NCBI RefSeq assembly: GCF_000378225.1
Contig: NZ_KB905147.1
Location: 62,001 to 126,000, forward strand
Length of the DNA stretch: 64,000 bases
Reading direction: 5' to 3'
DNA from: Methylophilus methylotrophus DSM 46235 = ATCC 53528
Lineage (GTDB): Bacteria; Pseudomonadota; Gammaproteobacteria; Burkholderiales; Methylophilaceae
The notes under the pieces are model-generated. The model had not been told where the DNA came from. It made no database searches and saw only the letters and a list, made by a program, of their open reading frames with translations. The position numbers and the translations under genes were made by a program. Below are positions 1-9,349 of the stretch, in pieces (position 1 is the first letter of the stretch; every line of letters starts with the position of its first letter).

Positions 1-210
1 GTGATTGAGATCCAGAAAATCATCCGCTACCTGAGCAGCCAGAATATTGGCATCTTGATCACTGACCACAATGTACGCGAAACTCTGGACATTTGTGATC
101 GCGCATATATCGTCAATGAAGGCGCCGTGTTTGCGGCTGGCACACCCGACGAAATCATCCAGAATGAAGGTGTTCGTGAAGTTTACCTGGGTAAGAACTT
201 TAGGTTGTAA
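1..210 (+). CDS. lptB: LPS export ABC transporter ATP-binding protein LptB (C-terminal part)
   Basis: This is the last 69 residues of the ATPase that drives lipopolysaccharide extraction from the inner membrane by the LptBFG complex. The remaining segment carries the H-loop region (ITDHNVRET) and the LptB-typical C-terminus ending in YLGKNFRL, close to the end of E. coli LptB as I remember it. The Walker A, Walker B and signature motifs lie upstream of the window, so the gene is cut by the window edge and the GTG at base 1 is not a real start. The sigma-54 gene begins 6 bases after the stop. The lptB-rpoN pairing is common in proteobacteria. Confidence 0.93.
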   Translation: MIEIQKIIRYLSSQNIGILITDHNVRETLDICDRAYIVNEGAVFAAGTPDEIIQNEGVREVYLGKNFRL

Positions 211-216
211 TTTGTT

Positions 217-1767
217 ATGAAGCAAAACCTGCAATTACGCATTTCACAAAACCTGGCACTGACTCCGCAGCTACAACAGTCTATCCGTCTGTTACAGTTA
301 TCCACATTGGAGCTCAGCCAGGAGCTGGAAACCATTCTTCAGGAAAACCCGTTGCTGGAGATGGCCGATGGAGAAGAAGGCGAGTTTGAGGACAATTCAG
401 CAACCCCTACCGAAACTATAGAATCAGTCCATGCAGACGATGCCAACTCGTTTGACCTGGCCACCCAGCAAGAAATTACTGCACCTGCCGAGACGCTGCG
501 CGAAGACTTACATGATGAACTTGGCAGCAATGAAGGCGAACTGGCTAATCTTAGCGAAGAATTCAATCCTCCCGAATTTGAAGATAATTACGAGGAGTTT
601 GGCAGCACCAGCAACTGGGATGAGGCAGGCCGCAACAACCTTGATGATGAGGATAGTGATTTTTCGCGTCAGGATGCCAGCAATATCAGCCTGCGCGAGC
701 ACTTGCTGGATCAGATTCAACTGGCGCATTTGTCACAGCGGGACATGACGCTGGTCAAGTTACTGCTCGACAGCATTAATGACGACGGCTACCTTGAGCA
801 AGACTTGCAGGAAATTGTTGAACACCTGCCGATTGAGCTCGAAGTCGAGCTGCTAGAACTTGAGACCGCACTCAAACTGATACAGAATCTTGATCCGGTA
901 GGTGTCGGCGCCCGTGACTTGCGGGAATGCCTGTTATTGCAACTGCAACACTTGCCGGCAGAGACGCCTTATTTACGTACGGCCATGGCACTCGCAAAAG
1001 ATCACTTGGCCCTCCTGGCCAACAAAGACTTTGTCAAACTGCGCAAACTGCTCAGTTGCGATGAAACCGCACTTAAAGGTGCGCAACAACTGATACGCCA
1101 GCAAAACCCCAAACCTGGCAGCGAATTTGCCACCTTTAGTCACGACCACTTTATCCAGCATGATGTGGTGGTCAAAAAAATCAAAGGTATCTGGGTCGCA
1201 TCGCTCAACGATGGCGTGATTCCCAAACTGCGGATCAACCAGCTGTATGCTGACATCCTCAAACGCAACCGCGAAAGCTCAGGCCAGTATCTGCAAAGCC
1301 AGATGCAGGAAGCGAAATGGATGATCAAAAATATCCAGCAGCGCTTCTCCACCATTCTGCGCGTGTCGCAAGCGATTGTAGACCGTCAGCGCAATTTCTT
1401 TGAGCATGGCGACATTGCCATGCGGCCATTGGTGCTTCGTGAAATTGCCGAAGAGCTAGATTTGCATGAAAGTACTGTTTCACGGGTCACCACGCATAAA
1501 TATATGCTCACACCACGTGGCGTTTACGAGCTCAAATATTTCTTTGGCAGTTCGGTGGCGACTGATGCGGGGGGCTCTTGCTCAGCGACGGCCATCCGCG
1601 CCTTGATCAAGCAAATGGTGGCCGAAGAAAATCCGAAAAAACCGCTTTCGGATAACCAGATCACAGATACATTGGCTCAACAAGGCATTGTGGTCGCGCG
1701 CCGCACCATTGCCAAATACCGTGAGTCTTTAAATATTCCGCCCGCCAATTTACGCAAATCGCTTTAA
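217..1767 (+). CDS. rpoN: RNA polymerase sigma-54 factor RpoN
   Basis: A 516-residue sigma-54 that directs RNA polymerase to -24/-12 promoters, which are opened only by AAA+ activators. In order it shows the glutamine- and leucine-rich activator-contact region (about residues 1-50, with LALTPQLQQSIRLLQLSTLE), and an acidic region II (about 50-150) that is longer than in E. coli. Then come the core-binding domain, a helix-turn-helix near residues 400-425 (LDLHESTVSRV) and the RpoN box close to the C-terminus (ARRTIAKYRE). It is probably co-transcribed with lptB and followed directly by a terminator. The usual downstream hpf and ptsN genes are absent. A possible client, an NtrC-family activator with a GAFTGA loop, lies at 49859-51214. 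Confidence 0.97.
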   Translation: MKQNLQLRISQNLALTPQLQQSIRLLQLSTLELSQELETILQENPLLEMADGEEGEFEDNSATPTETIESVHADDANSFDLATQQEITAPAETLREDLHDELGSNEGELANLSEEFNPPEFEDNYEEFGSTSNWDEAGRNNLDDEDSDFSRQDASNISLREHLLDQIQLAHLSQRDMTLVKLLLDSINDDGYLEQDLQEIVEHLPIELEVELLELETALKLIQNLDPVGVGARDLRECLLLQLQHLPAETPYLRTAMALAKDHLALLANKDFVKLRKLLSCDETALKGAQQLIRQQNPKPGSEFATFSHDHFIQHDVVVKKIKGIWVASLNDGVIPKLRINQLYADILKRNRESSGQYLQSQMQEAKWMIKNIQQRFSTILRVSQAIVDRQRNFFEHGDIAMRPLVLREIAEELDLHESTVSRVTTHKYMLTPRGVYELKYFFGSSVATDAGGSCSATAIRALIKQMVAEENPKKPLSDNQITDTLAQQGIVVARRTIAKYRESLNIPPANLRKSL

Positions 1768-1768
1768 A

Positions 1769-1797
1769 CAAAAAGGCCGCAGATGCGGCCTTTTTTT
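1769..1797. terminator. Bidirectional intrinsic terminator between rpoN and tyrS
   Basis: The stem GGCCGC/GCGGCC with a 4-base loop is preceded by a run of A and followed by seven T. It can therefore stop both rpoN on the plus strand and tyrS on the minus strand. The two genes converge here with only 45 bases between them. Confidence 0.9.
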
Positions 1798-1812
1798 ATT
1801 GCTCGAGCGTCT

Positions 1813-3048
1813 TTATTTAATCGTGATTTTCGCAAACTTGCGCTTGCCCACTTGGGCGACTACCGTCACGCCTTTAGACAATGGTAGATTCTTGTCTTCA
1901 ACCTTGACGCTATCCAGCTTGACGCCGCCCTGCTGTACTGCACGCATTGCTTCACTGGTGCTTTCTACCAGCCCCGCCTGCTTCAATAACTGGCTAATGC
2001 CTATACTGTCACTCTCGATAATGATTTCTACCGCTGGCACGTCATCTGGGATACCACCTTTGGCACGTGTCTGAAAATCCTGCAAGGCTTTTTCAGCTGC
2101 AGCCTGACCATGAAAACGCGCCACGACTTCCTGTGCAAACCCCACCTTGATATTGCGTGGATTTTCGCCAGCCGCTACTTGGGCCTTCCATTGTGCAATG
2201 GTTTCCAATGATGCGAAAGACAACAAATCGATATAACGCCACATCAACTCATCCGAAATGGACATGATCTTGGCAAAAATCGTTTCCGGGGCTTCACTAA
2301 TGCCGATATAGTTACCCAGTGATTTGGACATCTTGTTGACGCCATCCAACCCTTCGAGCAGGGGCATCATGAGGACACATTGCTGTGACTGACCAGCCTG
2401 CTTCTGCAACTCACGCCCCATCAGCAGGTTGAATTTCTGGTCGGTGCCACCTAACTCCAAATCTGCCTGCAATGCGACAGAGTCATAGCCTTGCAATAAG
2501 GGATACAAGAACTCATGAATCGCAATCGGCTGATTACCTTTAAAGCGCTTGGAGAAGTCATCACGCTCCAGCATGCGCGCCACGGTATGGCTGGCTGCCA
2601 GCTTGATCATGCCAGCTGCGCCCAGTTCGTTTAACCATTTGGAATTGAATACGATCTCGGTCTTGGCCGGATCCAGGATTTTAAATACCTGTTCGGCATA
2701 GGTATCGGCATTGGTCTTGACCTGCTCAATCGTTAACGGTGGACGCGTGGCGCTTTTGCCAGTGGGGTCACCAATCATGCCCGTGAAGTCACCAATCAGG
2801 AATAAAATCTGGTGCCCCAGATCCTGCAACTGGCGCAATTTGTTAATCAGCACCGTATGCCCCAAATGCAAGTCTGGTGCGGTCGGGTCAAAACCTGCCT
2901 TCACGCGGAGTGGCTTGCCTGTTTTCAGTTTTTCCACCAGCTCTTGTTCGATCAGCAGCTCGTCTGCCCCGCGCTTGATAATCGCCAGCGCTTGCACGAT
3001 TTCCGGACTTAAAACTTCGGCGGCTGAGGATTGGGTTACGTCTGTCAT
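1813..3048 (-). CDS. tyrS: Tyrosyl-tRNA synthetase
   Basis: This class I aminoacyl-tRNA synthetase attaches tyrosine to tRNA-Tyr. The HIGH-type motif reads HLGH (residues 61-64, in [12 protein letters not shown]) and the KMSKS loop is intact (NKMSKSLGN). A C-terminal S4-like RNA-binding domain follows (from about [12 protein letters not shown]). The [11 protein letters not shown] form and the 411-residue length fit the TyrZ-like group common in betaproteobacteria. I chose the ATG at 3048. An in-frame TTG at 3090 would add 14 residues with no family support. The gene is divergent from anmK, and the 109-base gap must hold both promoters. Confidence 0.95.
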   Translation of the reverse strand: MTDVTQSSAAEVLSPEIVQALAIIKRGADELLIEQELVEKLKTGKPLRVKAGFDPTAPDLHLGHTVLINKLRQLQDLGHQILFLIGDFTGMIGDPTGKSATRPPLTIEQVKTNADTYAEQVFKILDPAKTEIVFNSKWLNELGAAGMIKLAASHTVARMLERDDFSKRFKGNQPIAIHEFLYPLLQGYDSVALQADLELGGTDQKFNLLMGRELQKQAGQSQQCVLMMPLLEGLDGVNKMSKSLGNYIGISEAPETIFAKIMSISDELMWRYIDLLSFASLETIAQWKAQVAAGENPRNIKVGFAQEVVARFHGQAAAEKALQDFQTRAKGGIPDDVPAVEIIIESDSIGISQLLKQAGLVESTSEAMRAVQQGGVKLDSVKVEDKNLPLSKGVTVVAQVGKRKFAKITIK

Positions 3049-3157
3049 AAAGATTTTCTGCAACGTGCTCGAGGCACGCTTTGATATCAAGTTAAAGCGG
3101 CTATTTTAACGTAATCCCGCGCTTTTCTGTATGCCAGGCAACGGCAGTGTTAAACTT

Positions 3158-4291
3158 ATGTCTATGAATCCTCCTGCATTACCCACTTCCCCCCGTCTGT
3201 TTATTGGCCTGATGTCCGGCACCAGCCTGGATGGGGTAGATGCGGTTGTCGTCTCGCAGCAGGGTGAACTTGTGAGGCAACAAGGACAATATTTCGTGCC
3301 CTATCCGGCGGACCTCAAGCAATCATTGCTTGATTTGCATACGCCAGCACAACATGAATTACACCAGGCTGCGGTCATCGCCAACCGCCTCGCTGATCTT
3401 TACGCACAAGCGGTCAATGGCTTATTGTCTGCATCCAACCTGACAGCCGGCGAAATTACTGCAATTGGCTGCCACGGACAAACCGTACGTCACTGCCCTG
3501 ATTTAACAGCAGGACAAGCCTATACATTGCAGCTGGGCAACCATGCCCGTCTGGCCGAATTGACCGGGATTACGGTCGTAGGTGATTTCCGTAGCCGTGA
3601 CATTGCTGCAGGCGGTCAAGGCGCGCCGCTGGTCCCCGCATTTCACCAGGCCATCTTTGCTGCACCTGATAAACACCGCATGATTGTCAATATAGGCGGC
3701 ATCGCTAACCTCAGTGATTTACCGGTGAATGGCAAAGTGACTGGCTTTGACTCCGGCCCGGGCAACCTGCTGATGGATGCCTGGACATTACAGCATACCG
3801 GTAACAGTTATGATGCCAGTGGCGCATGGGCAGTGAGAGGGGAACTCAATCCAAGCCTGCTACACTCCCTGTTGTCAGACCCTTATTTTGCACAATCCAT
3901 CCCAAAAAGTACGGGGCGTGACTTGTTTAACCAAAAATGGCTGGCGCAACATCTGGCCATGCACTCTGACACCCCCCAAAATATCGCACGCACCTTGTTG
4001 GAGCTCACTGCCGTGACCATTGCGCAGGCCTTGCAGCAATATTGCCCCGGCGCAGAAGAAGTGTACGTTTGTGGTGGGGGCGCACATAATCTGGCCTTGA
4101 TAGACAGGTTACAAGCACTGTGTGGCCTTTCGATACAGCGCACCGATGTGTTGGGTGTGGATGCAGACTGGGTGGAAGCCGTTGCCTTTGCATGGCTGGC
4201 GCAACGTTGCATAGATCACTTGCCTGGTAATCTGCCAGCGGTCACCGGTGCGGCAGGGCCACGCATATTAGGGGCTGTTTACCCCGGATAG
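3158..4291 (+). CDS. anmK: Anhydro-N-acetylmuramic acid kinase
   Basis: The enzyme phosphorylates and opens 1,6-anhydro-MurNAc released during peptidoglycan turnover, giving MurNAc-6-phosphate for recycling in the cytoplasm. The N-terminal phosphate-binding motif GLMSGTSLDGVD and the later FDSGPGN and CGGGAHN motifs are those of the AnmK family. Length is about 377 residues against about 370 in E. coli. Starts at 3131, 3158 and 3164 are all in frame and none has a clear ribosome site. I chose 3158 because the first conserved motif then lies near residue 17-20, as in relatives. Confidence 0.93.
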   Translation: MSMNPPALPTSPRLFIGLMSGTSLDGVDAVVVSQQGELVRQQGQYFVPYPADLKQSLLDLHTPAQHELHQAAVIANRLADLYAQAVNGLLSASNLTAGEITAIGCHGQTVRHCPDLTAGQAYTLQLGNHARLAELTGITVVGDFRSRDIAAGGQGAPLVPAFHQAIFAAPDKHRMIVNIGGIANLSDLPVNGKVTGFDSGPGNLLMDAWTLQHTGNSYDASGAWAVRGELNPSLLHSLLSDPYFAQSIPKSTGRDLFNQKWLAQHLAMHSDTPQNIARTLLELTAVTIAQALQQYCPGAEEVYVCGGGAHNLALIDRLQALCGLSIQRTDVLGVDADWVEAVAFAWLAQRCIDHLPGNLPAVTGAAGPRILGAVYPG

Positions 4292-4417
4292 ACCTTACAC
4301 ACTAAAGCAGTGCAAGTGCACTCACTGTTTGATTTAAACTGGTGCAGGATTCAAGGCGATTTTTTAACTTTTCCCGGCTATTTCCCGCACTAACACCCAT
4401 ATTCAAAAACGATTGCG

Positions 4418-4423
4418 TATAAT
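4418..4423 (+). promoter_or_regulatory. Possible -10 element of gltA
   Basis: A perfect TATAAT lies 32 bases before the gltA ATG. No good -35 hexamer stands at 16-18 bases upstream, so this is only a candidate. Confidence 0.35.
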
Positions 4424-4454
4424 TTATACAACCTTGACTGAAACAGAGTACCTT

Positions 4455-5744
4455 ATGGCTACCAAAGCGACCATTACCTTTGACAACAACAGCACCTCGA
4501 TTGAGTTACCGGTATTAAAAGGCACCCTGGGGACGGATGTCATCGACATCCGCAGCCTGGGAAAACACGGTTATTTCACGTTCGACCCCGGGTTTATGTC
4601 TACCGCCTCCTGTAATTCTGGCATTACCTTCATTGATGGTGAGCAAGGCCTGCTTTACTACCGCGGCTATCCAATTGAACAATTAGCAGAAAATTGTGAC
4701 TTTCTGGAAGTTTCACATTTGCTTTTGCATGGGGAATTGCCCACCTTGCAACAACGTGAAGAGTTTGTCGGCACTGTCCGCAAGCACACCATGTTGCATG
4801 ACCAGATGAGCAATGTATTCCGAGGTTTCCGCCGTGATGCGCACCCCATGGCCGTCATGATTGCCGTGGTGGGCGCCATGGCAGCGTTTTACCCGGACAA
4901 TAACAATGTCACAGACCCGGAATCACGCAAAATTGCCGCCAAGCGCCTGTTGGCCAAGGTGCCTACCATCGCCGCCTGGAGTTACAAATACAATATCGGC
5001 GAACCATTCATGTATCCAAAAAACGACTTGGGTTACGCCGAAAACTTTATGCATATGATGTTCGCCACGCCCTGTGAAGACTATGTGCCTAACCCGATTC
5101 TGGCCCGTGCGTTTGAGCGCATTCTGATTCTGCATGCAGACCATGAACAAAATGCATCCACCTCCACGGTGCGACTGGTAGGTTCCAGCGGTGCAAACCC
5201 GTTCGCCTGTATCGCTGCGGGGATTGCTTCGCTGTGGGGCCCCTCACATGGTGGTGCCAACGAAGCCACCCTCAATATGCTGGAAGAAATCGGCGACATC
5301 AGCCGCATTGGTGAATTTATCAATCGCGCCAAAGACAAAACTGACAGCTTCCGCCTCATGGGCTTTGGTCACCGCGTTTACCGTAATATGGACCCACGTG
5401 CCTCTATCATGCGCAAGACCTGCCATGAGGTGCTCAACGAACTAGGTTTGCATGATGATCCGATGTTCAAACTAGCGATGGAACTGGAAAAAATTGCGCT
5501 CGAAGATGAGTATTTCGTCTCACGCAAACTGTATCCAAATGTGGACTTCTACAGCGGCATCGTCATGCGCGCGATGGGCATTCCTAACTCGATGTTTACT
5601 GCCATTTTCGCCCTCGCCCGCACCGCAGGCTGGATCTCCCAATGGTGTGAAATGAACGCCGATCCTGACCAGAAAATTGGTCGACCACGCCAATTGTATG
5701 TGGGCTCAGAGCGTCGGGAGTTTGTACCTTTACATCAGCGCTAG
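4455..5744 (+). CDS. gltA: Citrate synthase (type II, hexameric type)
   Basis: Condenses oxaloacetate with acetyl-CoA, the first step of the TCA cycle. At 429 residues it has the N-terminal extension of NADH-regulated Gram-negative type II enzymes. The active-site region [14 protein letters not shown] and the late [13 protein letters not shown] motif with the catalytic Asp are intact. The start is the ATG at 4455; the upstream in-frame TTG at 4413 overlaps the putative -10 box. In an obligate methylotroph the enzyme would be mainly biosynthetic, which is inference. Its position between anmK and erpA interrupts a gene order seen in other betaproteobacteria. Confidence 0.96.
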   Translation: MATKATITFDNNSTSIELPVLKGTLGTDVIDIRSLGKHGYFTFDPGFMSTASCNSGITFIDGEQGLLYYRGYPIEQLAENCDFLEVSHLLLHGELPTLQQREEFVGTVRKHTMLHDQMSNVFRGFRRDAHPMAVMIAVVGAMAAFYPDNNNVTDPESRKIAAKRLLAKVPTIAAWSYKYNIGEPFMYPKNDLGYAENFMHMMFATPCEDYVPNPILARAFERILILHADHEQNASTSTVRLVGSSGANPFACIAAGIASLWGPSHGGANEATLNMLEEIGDISRIGEFINRAKDKTDSFRLMGFGHRVYRNMDPRASIMRKTCHEVLNELGLHDDPMFKLAMELEKIALEDEYFVSRKLYPNVDFYSGIVMRAMGIPNSMFTAIFALARTAGWISQWCEMNADPDQKIGRPRQLYVGSERREFVPLHQR

Positions 5745-5758
5745 AGCTAATACATCAT

Positions 5759-5789
5759 AAAAAACGCCGAAGTTATCCGGCGTTTTTTT
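5759..5789. terminator. Bidirectional terminator between gltA and erpA
   Basis: Arms AACGCCG and CGGCGTT are flanked by A6 and T7 runs. The hairpin serves gltA on the plus strand and erpA on the minus strand, which converge here. Confidence 0.88.
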
Positions 5790-5804
5790 ATTGCTTTATT
5801 CAAC

Positions 5805-6164
5805 CTATACCGAGAAGGAACTGCCGCAACCACAGGTAGTGGTGGCATTCGGGTTGCGAATCACAAACTGTGAGCCTTGCAAACTATCGGTATAGTCGAT
5901 TTCAGCGCCCATGAGGTATTGCAGGCTCATCGGGTCAATCAACAGCGTCACGCCATCTTTGTCTACTTGCGTGTCATCGTCGTTCACTTCTTCTTCAAAG
6001 GTGAACCCATACTGAAAACCGGAGCAACCACCACCGCTGACAAATACGCGTAATTTCAAATCGGGGCTGCCTTCTTCATCAATCAGTTCTTTGACCTTTT
6101 TAGCGGCATTATCAGTAAATACCAAAGGACTAGGCATTTCAAGGGTGGCTTCTGCGGTCATCAT
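5805..6164 (-). CDS. erpA: Iron-sulfur cluster insertion protein ErpA
   Basis: An A-type Fe-S carrier that delivers clusters to apo-proteins such as those of isoprenoid synthesis. The three cluster-ligand cysteines are present: Cys47 (SGGGCSGF) and Cys111/Cys113 (TTCGCGSSF). At 119 residues it is close to the usual length. Two adjacent methionines (6164 and 6161) could start it. It is followed by the terminator shared with gltA and preceded by the bactofilin gene 49 bases upstream on the same strand. Confidence 0.95.
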   Translation of the reverse strand: MMTAEATLEMPSPLVFTDNAAKKVKELIDEEGSPDLKLRVFVSGGGCSGFQYGFTFEEEVNDDDTQVDKDGVTLLIDPMSLQYLMGAEIDYTDSLQGSQFVIRNPNATTTCGCGSSFSV

Positions 6165-6213
6165 AGACTCCTATTAAATTCTCAATAACAATATGGCGAC
6201 GATCTCTTTAATT

Positions 6214-6609
6214 TCAAGTCGCTTCTTCTGGAGTAACAACTTCTGGCTGCTCCCCCAGGTAAATCAATTTTCCTTCAATCACTGCGCCCGTATGCATTTC
6301 GAGTGACTTGTAGTACAAGTCACCCACAATCCTCGCCTTACTCTGTAGCTCAATAAAGACTGAAGATCTGACCGGACCACGTATCATGCCGTTCAAGACA
6401 ATTTTGGAAGCCTCAACTGCCCCAGTCACAGCACCGTTTTCGCTGATAATCAAGGTACTGGGGTGCTCGCGTTTTTCGATGACATTCCCAGCAATCAAAC
6501 CATCCACCCTTAAACCACCGGCAAATTGCATATTGCCATTGATCTGTGTTTCGTGCCCGATCAAGGTATCAATGTGGCTATCGATTTGAACGCTTTTCTT
6601 GAAAAACAT
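6214..6609 (-). CDS. Bactofilin (polymer-forming cytoskeletal protein)
   Basis: A 131-residue protein dominated by one bactofilin beta-helix domain (about residues 15-115), seen as repeating short strands with regularly spaced glycine and valine such as INGNMQFAGGLRVDGLIAGNV. Bactofilins self-assemble into filaments without nucleotide and place cell-wall or polar proteins. In many betaproteobacteria this gene lies near an M23 endopeptidase; none is present here. It lies in a run with erpA downstream and the short membrane protein gene 6678-7040 upstream, so co-transcription is likely. Confidence 0.9.
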   Translation of the reverse strand: MFFKKSVQIDSHIDTLIGHETQINGNMQFAGGLRVDGLIAGNVIEKREHPSTLIISENGAVTGAVEASKIVLNGMIRGPVRSSVFIELQSKARIVGDLYYKSLEMHTGAVIEGKLIYLGEQPEVVTPEEAT

Positions 6610-6677
6610 GCGACTTCCTGTTCCGAATTAACTTCAATGGCTATGCGTATTCTCGAGCAGTCATATCATGCAGCCTG

Positions 6678-7040
6678 CTAACGCTTGGTCATGTTCTTGT
6701 AAAAGACCAACTCTTCCTTCAGTTTAATGGTTTCGTCCTGCTGTGCGGTTAATGTTTTAGCCAGATTATTACTGGTCGCCAGCTCGACTTGCAATTCACG
6801 TTGTGAGGCAATCAGTTTTTTTTGCAATTCAATATTTTCTGCAGTGACTTGCTGTAACCGATGACGTATGTTTTCAGTGTCATCATCATGTAACGCCCAA
6901 TAAGCCAACGCAAAGCCCACAAGCACATAAATGACCGCCAGCATGCTCTGAAAATACCAAGGCCTATGCGAGCGCACCGCGACCTGTTTGGCAGTCAGGC
7001 CGAAGTGGTTTCTGAGTCGTCTGCGTATCGGCCTGATCAT
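6678..7040 (-). CDS. Small membrane-anchored coiled-coil protein (DUF6776-like N-terminus)
   Basis: A 120-residue protein with a basic N-terminus, one membrane span (about residues 31-50, LAVIYVLVGFALAYWAL) and then a predicted coiled coil to about residue 115, rich in Q, E, L and K. The opening AVRSHRPWYFQ resembles the DUF6776 proteins that sit between argC and bactofilin in betaproteobacteria, but those I recall are about twice as long. The 68-base gap before the bactofilin gene leaves no room for a frameshifted remainder, so the short form seems genuine. Its ATG overlaps the argC stop by one base, indicating translational coupling. Function unknown. Confidence 0.75.
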   Translation of the reverse strand: MIRPIRRRLRNHFGLTAKQVAVRSHRPWYFQSMLAVIYVLVGFALAYWALHDDDTENIRHRLQQVTAENIELQKKLIASQRELQVELATSNNLAKTLTAQQDETIKLKEELVFYKNMTKR

Positions 7041-8086
7041 TACGGCAACAACGGCAGCACTTGCAAACCTGCGTCTTGCGCCAGGTTAAACATCAAATTC
7101 ATATTCTGCACGGCCTGGCCGGATGCGCCTTTAACCAGATTGTCCTGTACAACAATGATTGTGACATAATCGCCGGCCTGTGGGTATAGTGCGATCCGCA
7201 AGAAGTTGGAACCACGTACCGAGCGTGTTTCAGGCAGTGCACCAGCAGGCATCACATCCACAAAGGTTGATGTCTGGTAACGCTGTTCATATACTTGCTG
7301 CAAACTCTGGTGCTTGCCTTGTGCATTGAGTTTCACGTGCAGAGTGGTCAGCATGCCACGGATCATAGGAATCAGGTGCGGCACGAATATCAGGTTGACT
7401 GCTTGATTGCCTGACAGTTTCTTTAACTGGGCCAGGATTTCCGGATGGTGCCTGTGACCGGCAACGCCATACGCCTTGAGGTTATCACTTGCTTCGGAAA
7501 ACAAAGTCCCTACTTCGGCCTTCCTGCCCGCGCCAGACACACCAGACTTGGCATCGGCAATGATAGGCACGGAGAAATCAATCCAGCCATTTTCCAGCAA
7601 TGGTGCCAGGCCCAGCAATACGGTGGTCGGATAGCAGCCAGGGTTACCAATCACCTGGGCCTGCTGTACATCCGTGGCATACAGCTCAGGCAAGCCATAT
7701 ACCGCACTCTTCAAGATATCTGTGCAGCCATGTGGCAGTTTGTACCACTTCTCAAATTCGGCTGCATCCTGCAGGCGGAAATCCGCGGCCAGATCAATGA
7801 CTTTGACGCCCGCAGCCACCAGCGCAGGGGCTTGTGCCATAGCAACGCCATGCGGGGTCGCAAAAAACACCACATCACATTGCGTCAGGTCTACAGTGGC
7901 AGGATCGCTGAAAGCGAGATCCACCACGCCACGCAAACTGGGGAACATATCTGACACCGGCAACCCAGCCTCGCCACGAGAAGTAATCACTTGCAATTGC
8001 ACATTTGGGTGCCTTGCCAGCAGACGCAGCAACTCAACGCCGGTATAGCCCGTGCCACCTACAATGCCAACCTTGATTTTTTCCAT
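7040..8086 (-). CDS. argC: N-acetyl-gamma-glutamyl-phosphate reductase
   Basis: An NADPH-dependent enzyme of arginine synthesis that reduces N-acetylglutamyl-5-phosphate to the semialdehyde. It has the dinucleotide-binding [14 protein letters not shown] motif at residues 10-23 and the catalytic Cys151 in GNPGCYPT. At 348 residues it is the common type 1 length. It lies downstream of rplM-rpsI on the same strand, beyond a terminator at 8149-8172, a betaproteobacterial order. Confidence 0.96.
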   Translation of the reverse strand: MEKIKVGIVGGTGYTGVELLRLLARHPNVQLQVITSRGEAGLPVSDMFPSLRGVVDLAFSDPATVDLTQCDVVFFATPHGVAMAQAPALVAAGVKVIDLAADFRLQDAAEFEKWYKLPHGCTDILKSAVYGLPELYATDVQQAQVIGNPGCYPTTVLLGLAPLLENGWIDFSVPIIADAKSGVSGAGRKAEVGTLFSEASDNLKAYGVAGHRHHPEILAQLKKLSGNQAVNLIFVPHLIPMIRGMLTTLHVKLNAQGKHQSLQQVYEQRYQTSTFVDVMPAGALPETRSVRGSNFLRIALYPQAGDYVTIIVVQDNLVKGASGQAVQNMNLMFNLAQDAGLQVLPLLP

Positions 8087-8148
8087 AACCTTAAACCAGA
8101 TGCAAGATCAATGAAGACCACCGCATAAAAAGTTAAACAATATAAATG

Positions 8149-8172
8149 AAAAAGGTCGCCAATGCGACCTTT
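8149..8172 (-). terminator. Terminator of the rplM-rpsI operon
   Basis: Nine-base arms AAAGGTCGC and GCGACCTTT with a 4-base loop, followed on the minus strand by T5. It separates rpsI from argC, so argC needs readthrough or its own promoter. Confidence 0.82.
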
Positions 8173-8204
8173 TTGCACAACAGGTTTGTAACAAACGCTG
8201 AAAA

Positions 8205-8597
8205 TTAACGCTTGGAGAACTGTTTGCGACGACGCGCTTTGCGCAGGCCGACCTTCTTACGTTCAACTTCACGTGCATCGCGTGTCACAAAACCAGCGTG
8301 AGACAATGCGCTCTTCAAAGCTGCATCGTAGTCAATCAAAGCACGGGTAATGCCGTGACGCACTGCACCAGCCTGACCGGACTCACCACCACCGTGCACA
8401 TTGACCAAAATGTCAAAAGTTGCAGTGTTGTTAGTCAATTCCAATGGTTGACGCAAAATCATGCGAGAAGTTTCGCGTGAGAAGTAAACGTCAGCTGGCT
8501 TGTCGTTAACAACGATATTGCCACTACCGGACTTAATGAACACACGTGCCACTGAACTCTTGCGGCGGCCTGTGCCGTAGTTGTATTTACCGATCAT
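8205..8597 (-). CDS. rpsI: 30S ribosomal protein S9
   Basis: This small-subunit ribosomal protein reaches the decoding centre with its basic C-terminal tail. The 130 residues include the typical [13 protein letters not shown] start, [10 protein letters not shown] in the middle and the [11 protein letters not shown] tail, whose last Arg contacts P-site tRNA. It lies 22 bases after rplM, the standard L13-S9 operon. Confidence 0.98.
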   Translation of the reverse strand: MIGKYNYGTGRRKSSVARVFIKSGSGNIVVNDKPADVYFSRETSRMILRQPLELTNNTATFDILVNVHGGGESGQAGAVRHGITRALIDYDAALKSALSHAGFVTRDAREVERKKVGLRKARRRKQFSKR

Positions 8598-8619
8598 GTT
8601 TTATCCTAATCGTCTTAAA

Positions 8620-9048
8620 TTAGATGGTTAATGGTTGCGGTTGTTGCGCAGAATGCTCGTGCTTGTCGCCAGCATACACTTTCATTTTCTTGATCATGGC
8701 ATAGCCCAAAGGACCTTTTGGCAACATGCCTTTGACCGCTTTTTCCAACGCACGGCCTGGGAAACGGTCTTGCATTTTGGAGAATGAAGTGGTGGTGATA
8801 CCGCCTGGATAACCGGAGTGACGGTGGTACAGTTTGTCGCCAGCCTTGTTACCGGTTACTTTAATTTTGTCCGCATTGACTACGATAATGTAGTCGCCTG
8901 TATCTACGTGCGGTGTGTAAATAGCTTTATGCTTACCACGCAGACGATGAGCGATTGCGCTGGCCAAACGACCCAATACCAAGTCAGTGGCGTCAATCAC
9001 GAACCAGTCACGTTGTACTTCATGCGATTTTGCTGAAAAAGTTTTCAT
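8620..9048 (-). CDS. rplM: 50S ribosomal protein L13
   Basis: An early-assembling large-subunit protein of 142 residues. It shows the family start [19 protein letters not shown] and the GRLAS and GMLPKGPLG motifs. It is the first gene of the minus-strand operon with rpsI and is driven by the near-consensus promoter at 9090-9119. Confidence 0.98.
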   Translation of the reverse strand: MKTFSAKSHEVQRDWFVIDATDLVLGRLASAIAHRLRGKHKAIYTPHVDTGDYIIVVNADKIKVTGNKAGDKLYHRHSGYPGGITTTSFSKMQDRFPGRALEKAVKGMLPKGPLGYAMIKKMKVYAGDKHEHSAQQPQPLTI

Positions 9049-9089
9049 TTTATAACTACCGAGTTATAGCGTATAAATTAAGAGGGCGG

Positions 9090-9119
9090 ATTATATGCTA
9101 GCTTGAGAAAGGTTGTCAA
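9090..9119 (-). promoter_or_regulatory. Sigma-70 promoter of rplM-rpsI
   Basis: Read on the minus strand it is a perfect TTGACA (9119-9114), an 18-base spacer and a perfect TATAAT (9095-9090), about 40 bases ahead of the rplM start. Such strength suits a ribosomal protein operon. The remaining gap to the plus-strand gene at 9350 is AT-rich and shows no further gene. Confidence 0.85.
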
Positions 9120-9349
9120 CGGATTATTCTAAAATAATCAAATGCTGATTAGAAGATCCGCTCTCTCGGTAGGGCGCTAGAAAAATGGCGCAGCTTTGTG
9201 GCGTTTTTGCCATCATTTTTTTTGAAAAACTCAAATAAAACATGCTTTTACAGCAAATATTGAATGTTTTTTTGAGGATAATTGCAAACCAGTGCTATAT
9301 TAGCTCAGGTTTTTACTTTCTGCATAAGCCATATATTAAAATAATTTGC

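Noticed and set aside
3049..3090. Longer TyrS N-terminus from a TTG at 3090
   Set aside because: It adds 14 residues with no family match, while an ATG at 3048 gives a normal start.
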